A stretch of 64,000 nt of DNA from contig NC_037092.1 of assembly GCF_002994745.2 (NCBI RefSeq), positions 21,353,001 to 21,417,000 of the forward strand, read 5' to 3'. This stretch comes from Rosa chinensis. Taxonomy: Eukaryota > Streptophyta > Magnoliopsida > Rosales > Rosaceae. The notes below the pieces were generated by a model, which saw nothing but the letters and a program-made list of their open reading frames with translations, did not search any database and was not told the origin of the DNA. Below, one piece after another: positions 60,057 through 64,000 of this stretch. A program made the translations under genes and the position numbers. Every line of letters begins with the position of its first letter. The stretch's first letter is position 1.

Positions 60057-63000
60057 TGTCACGCCCCTGATTTTACACACATGAAAATCGATATATATAA
60101 CCCCATAATTATATATGCGTGAACGTCCAGTCATCAATACAAAATACCTGGAATCTTTTTCCCTTTAACTTACACAGATATTGATGCCCTGAACCCTCAA
60201 AGTTAATATAAACTCGCTCCATAGAGTTATATATTACAATGCTTACGAAATAGATTGTCAACAACAAAATAAAACGTAAATGCAGCTCAGAGTAACTATA
60301 CAACGGAAGTCCTTAATCAACGGTAAAGTTACAAAATGGCATCCTACCGTAAAGCCGCAAAGACGCTACCTCCGCTTCAGCCCCGATTATCCTAACCTGC
60401 AGGATTAACCCCTACACCGTTTGAATAGTGTACCGGGTTGCCACACAACAAACCCGGTAAGCTTTTGCAAGCCCGTATGAGTAACTCAAACCACACACAA
60501 CTCACGCCAAAAATAAGGAAAACAACTCACGCTTTGATTCCTTAAAACACGAAATAAAGGAGAATAACTCACACTTTAATTTCCTTTCAAATCGAAATAA
60601 AAGAAAGCAACTCACACCTTGTTTCCTTTTAAAACGAAACATAGAAAACAACCCACACTTGATTTCTATCAATAAAACATAGAAAGCAACTCACACCTTG
60701 ATTTCTATCAATAAAACATAGAAAACAACTCACACCTTGAATTCTATCAATAAAACATAGAAAGCAACTCACACCTTTATTTCTATCAATAAAACATAGA
60801 AAACAACTCACACCTTGAATTCTATCAATAAAACATAGAAAACAACTCACACCTTGAATTCTATCAGTTAAAACATAGAAAACAACTCACACCTTGATTT
60901 CTATCAATAAAACATAGAAAACAACTCACACCTTGAATTCTATCAGTTGTACCATAAGCGTACCATAGAAAGCAACTCACACCTTGATTTCTATCAAATC
61001 GTTAATAAGGAAATCAACTTGCACCTTGTCCCCTTAAAAACCATTAATAAGGAAGCAACTCACACCTTGTTCCCTAAAAATACGTAATGTCATGAGTTGT
61101 AAATAACCAATTCCCGTTACCCCATGAATTACCTATATGGCAGACAGATTAGAGCTCTAACTGAAAAACATAACCACTCGTCCGGCCAAAGACGTGGTCA
61201 CCTGGTATTCTGCCCAAGGTCTCAGACCTTTGATCCTCGGGCCGCACTGTCCCTTGGAGCAAAACATTAAAGGAGTCGCACAGGACCCAAAATGTTACAC
61301 AAATCGCAACGCTTTTGAAAACAATCGAAATCAACATTCCCATAATTATTGTTTTCCGAAAAAGCCATAACACAAAACAATAAAAAGCATCAATTCATGC
61401 CTATTGTTTTCATACCCAAATCTCAACACTTTTCTCAAATCTCAACGCTTTTCAAAACAAATCGAAATCAATCATTTCCACAAATCATTTGTTTTCCAAA
61501 AGCCACAACCCAAAACAATAAAAAGCATCATTTCATGCATATTGTTTTCATAAATCCACAAACCACCCAAAACATATATATATCACGTAAACATATATCT
61601 ACTAATACATGAATACGTATGTATATATATACATCCCATAATATACATATATACACACGTAATCATCTACTCAAAAGTGCCACTAATACCATCTATAGTT
61701 TGCAGTTAACTAAATAACTCTCAAAACAGTATGGTGAACCCGTTCGTGATATGAACTTCGTGAGATTACTCACCTCAGAATCCCGCTGCGTCTTCTATAC
61801 AGAACCGAACTAGTACACTATCACCAACAACTCGTCCAATTCACCTTCTAGAAGCACCTATTCACCAATGATCTCAAATCAGTAACGATTCATAACCAAT
61901 TTTAAGTCCGAAACCCCTGTTTTGAACTAAAATCCCCCAAAGTGGCGCCAATCGAGGCAAAACCACATCCGAGACCTCCCGAAGTCTCTGGAATACGTCC
62001 ACGATCGATGTGACCAAACCACAAGTCGATCGGACGCTCAAATCCTCACGGATAGAATAATCGATCGGTATGAAATTGCAAAAATCATAACAATTCCATA
62101 CGAACTCCAAAATTTGCATATTATATATCGAAACGCTCGTATCAACGAGTAGAACATATATAATACCAAAAACAGTTCCTTAAGTGGCCGGAACACCGCC
62201 GGAACACCGCCACAGACGGTGGTGCACCGCCGCCGGCCAAAAACTCATTATTTCACAAAACTCCCAACATCAAAGTTCTTCATCTAAGCATGCTTGTGAA
62301 TTCTCATAACTAGCTCGAAGTCAGAAAACAAGCTTAAGGGATCGAAAACTACCTCACAAGCCGTGAACAGTAATCCCAACTGAGTTGATCGAATTTTCAC
62401 GTGAATCGATCCAAACAACCACCATGGATCGACCAGGGAGCTTGTTCTGAACTCAACCCAAGAAAATCGAAGCCGTGCCGACGTCGGAACTGTGTTTTCA
62501 GGTCGGGTCCGATTTCTCCAGTCTGCACCGCCTTGAACTGCCACCGAGACGGTGAATCGCCGTAAGAGAACACCAGAGGGACGACCAGACGGAGGAGACG
62601 ACCCTGCTGGCCAAGTTTCAAGGCCGGAGACCGCCGCAGTTGGCCGGAAAAGTCGGGTTGGATCGGCCGGGTTCGGGTCGGGTCAGGCGGTTTTCTTCGA
62701 TACTGAGGGAGCGGACGAGAGAGAAGAGAGAGAGAAAAAAAGGCTTCCGGAAAAGGAAATGAGGAAATGAAAATATATTTCTGATTTTTCCTATATATAC
62801 TAAAATGGAAACTTCTTCCGCTAGCCATAACTTTCTCATACGAACTCCGATTCTCGCGTTCCACATGTCCACGAACTCGTAACGACGCGCTCTACAACTT
62901 TCGTGAATGAAGTTTTCAGAGAATCCCAACGTATAAAAAGTCAACCTTTGGCAACCCCCTAAAACCATACTTTTCAAATAATTATTCGCCCGAAACACTT

Positions 63001-63091
63001 CCGCTCCATCCACGAGCCACGAAACGTCCAAAAATCACAATTTAGATTCCGGAAAATCCTCGGAAAATAAATACGAATTTCTGGGGCATCA
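60057..63091 (-). repeat. 3.0 kb gypsy LTR
   Basis: Single LTR (see the element). Small frames at 60109-63031 inside it are not genes. Confidence 0.7.
60615..61075. repeat. 39-bp minisatellite in the gypsy LTR
   Basis: About ten head-to-tail units on the pattern CATAGAAAACAACTCACACC followed by TTGATTTCTATCAATAAAA, degenerate at both ends. The period is a multiple of three, which makes an artefactual repeat frame on the minus strand. Confidence 0.85.
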
Positions 63092-63093
63092 CA

Positions 63094-64000
63094 TATGATA
63101 AGCTTAGCTGGTCTTTTATTGAACAAGTTTTGTATGAAGTTAATATTCCTGAAAAACTGGTTAAACTTATCATGAGTTGTGTCTCTACTGCTAGTTATCA
63201 GATTATTGTTAATGGTGAGCTATCTGATTCTTTCAAGGATGGCAGAGGTATTAGGTAGGGTGATCCTCTATCTCCCTACATGTTTGTGCTTTGTATGGAA
63301 AAAATTTCCCACTTAATTAATTAGGTCTACTGTTAAGGTTCAACAATGAAAACCAATTCAGTCCTCTCAATCTGGCCCTTATGTCTCTCATTTATTCTTT
63401 GTTGATGATTTGTCATTATTTTCTGAAGCCAGTATTAAACAGGCCAAGGTGTTGAAGTAGTGCATGGATATTTTATGTGGTCTTTCTGGTCAATCTGTGA
63501 ACTTTGATAAGTCCTTGGTATATTGTTCTCCTAACATAAAGAGTGGTAGTGCTAAAGCAATCAACATGATTTGTGGCTCTCCCCTTATTGATGACCTGGT
63601 TATCTATCTTGGTATTCCTTTGATTCTCTCTAGAGTCACAAAAAAAACTTATGTTCGCCTTGTTGATAAAGTTCAATCCAGACTGGCTAGTTGGAAAGGA
63701 AAGGCTTTAAACATGGTTGGTCGTCTAACCCTCATTCAATCTGTAAATTCTTCTATTCTCATTTATGCTATGCTGACTGCTAAACTTCATATTCAATTGT
63801 GTGACAAGCTTGATAAATTAAATAGAGATTTCTTATGGGGTGATACTGAACAAAAGAGGAAGATCCATCTTTCTAGCGGGGATCTAATTTGCATATCTAA
63901 ATGTAATGGTGGTCTAGGGATAAAAAAGACAGTTGATATGAACAGAGCAATGCTTGCTAAGGCTTGTTGGAGAGTGGCTCAGAATGACCAGGGCTTGTGG
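63094..64000 (+). pseudogene. LINE reverse transcriptase fragment, continues past the window
   Basis: Plus strand reads YDKLSWSFIEQVLYEVNIPE, SCVSTASYQIIVNGE, then GRGIR followed by TAG where the family has Gln, and GDPLSPYMFVLCMEKIS. The catalytic FVDD is present in SHLFFVDDLSLFSEA. Further on are YLGIPLILSRVTKKTY, LASWKGKALNMVGRLTLIQS and RKIHLSS, the L1-type thumb and linker. At least two stops and a frame change interrupt it. Its 5' end is cut exactly at the gypsy LTR end (63091), so the gypsy element inserted into this LINE or the two were joined by deletion. Confidence 0.85.

Larger units (their letters stand above)
59298..63091 (-). mobile_element. Ty3/gypsy element, 5' LTR plus truncated gag
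   Basis: On the minus strand the LTR runs from TGATGCCCCAG (63091) to GGCGTGACA (60057): 3035 bp with TG...CA ends. GTTTGGTATCAGAGCG follows at once as a tRNA-Met-type primer site. Gag begins at 59696 and is cut at 59298. The second LTR and pol are absent. A long LTR and this terminal style suit the Tekay/Athila-sized gypsy groups; the lineage cannot be decided without pol. Confidence 0.75.

Noticed and set aside
60629..60850. Cys/Phe repeat protein (CFLCFIDRN repeats)
   Set aside because: Translation of a 39-bp minisatellite inside an LTR; no start context or homolog.

Overview
This is eukaryotic plant nuclear DNA: AT-rich, with spliced genes, plant gene families and dense transposons. Gene content (tau-class glutathione S-transferases, an LRR-XII-like receptor kinase, F-box/FBA, LSM2, JMJD7-like hydroxylase) points to a eudicot. 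The style of the LINE and F-box proteins suggests Rosaceae, but that is an impression only.

Layout. 0-6 kb: broken gene pieces, including a class IV histone deacetylase fragment, plus LINE remnants. 6.8-31 kb: a minus-strand array of tau GST genes. Three copies look intact (6.8, 8.9 and 14.8 kb), one has a damaged splice acceptor (23.9 kb), one is a pseudogene (19.1 kb), and there is one exon-2 fragment (22.2 kb) and one lone exon 1 (30.5 kb). Intact exon 1 is always 315 bp and ends on a codon boundary before GT. The spacers hold a Pack-MULE-like element with a UDP-apiose/xylose synthase fragment, several MITEs, a CACTA end, a minisatellite element, an internally deleted Ty3/gypsy element and a 4.3 kb Helitron with captured exons. 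31.4-37.1 kb: a MULE-like element with a membrane-protein gene fragment, into which a Ty1/copia element has inserted.

37-64 kb: a non-autonomous MULE-like element ends beside the core promoter of an LRR receptor-like kinase (41.6-45.0 kb). A three-exon JMJD7/JMJ32-like gene follows (46.1-47.3 kb), then an F-box gene (47.7-53.6 kb) split by a very young 4.7 kb LTR element, then LSM2 (55.2-58.1 kb). The window ends in MULE, Ty3/gypsy (3 kb LTR) and LINE sequence.

Most striking observation: the element inside the F-box gene (48499-53236) has two 235-bp LTRs that look identical, a perfect CCCAC target duplication, an initiator-Met-tRNA-type primer site and a polypurine tract. Between them is not gag-pol but one open frame of 1446 codons assembled from pieces of unrelated host genes (EBP2-like, an RRM splicing-factor piece, an ARIA-like armadillo protein, a PPR protein and unassigned parts). 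The joined ARIA exons suggest mRNA capture by the retrotransposition machinery. Removing the element and one target-site copy leaves an uninterrupted 383-codon F-box gene.

The genes do not form one pathway. The theme is a detoxification gene array under birth-and-death turnover, with several transposon classes each carrying host gene pieces.
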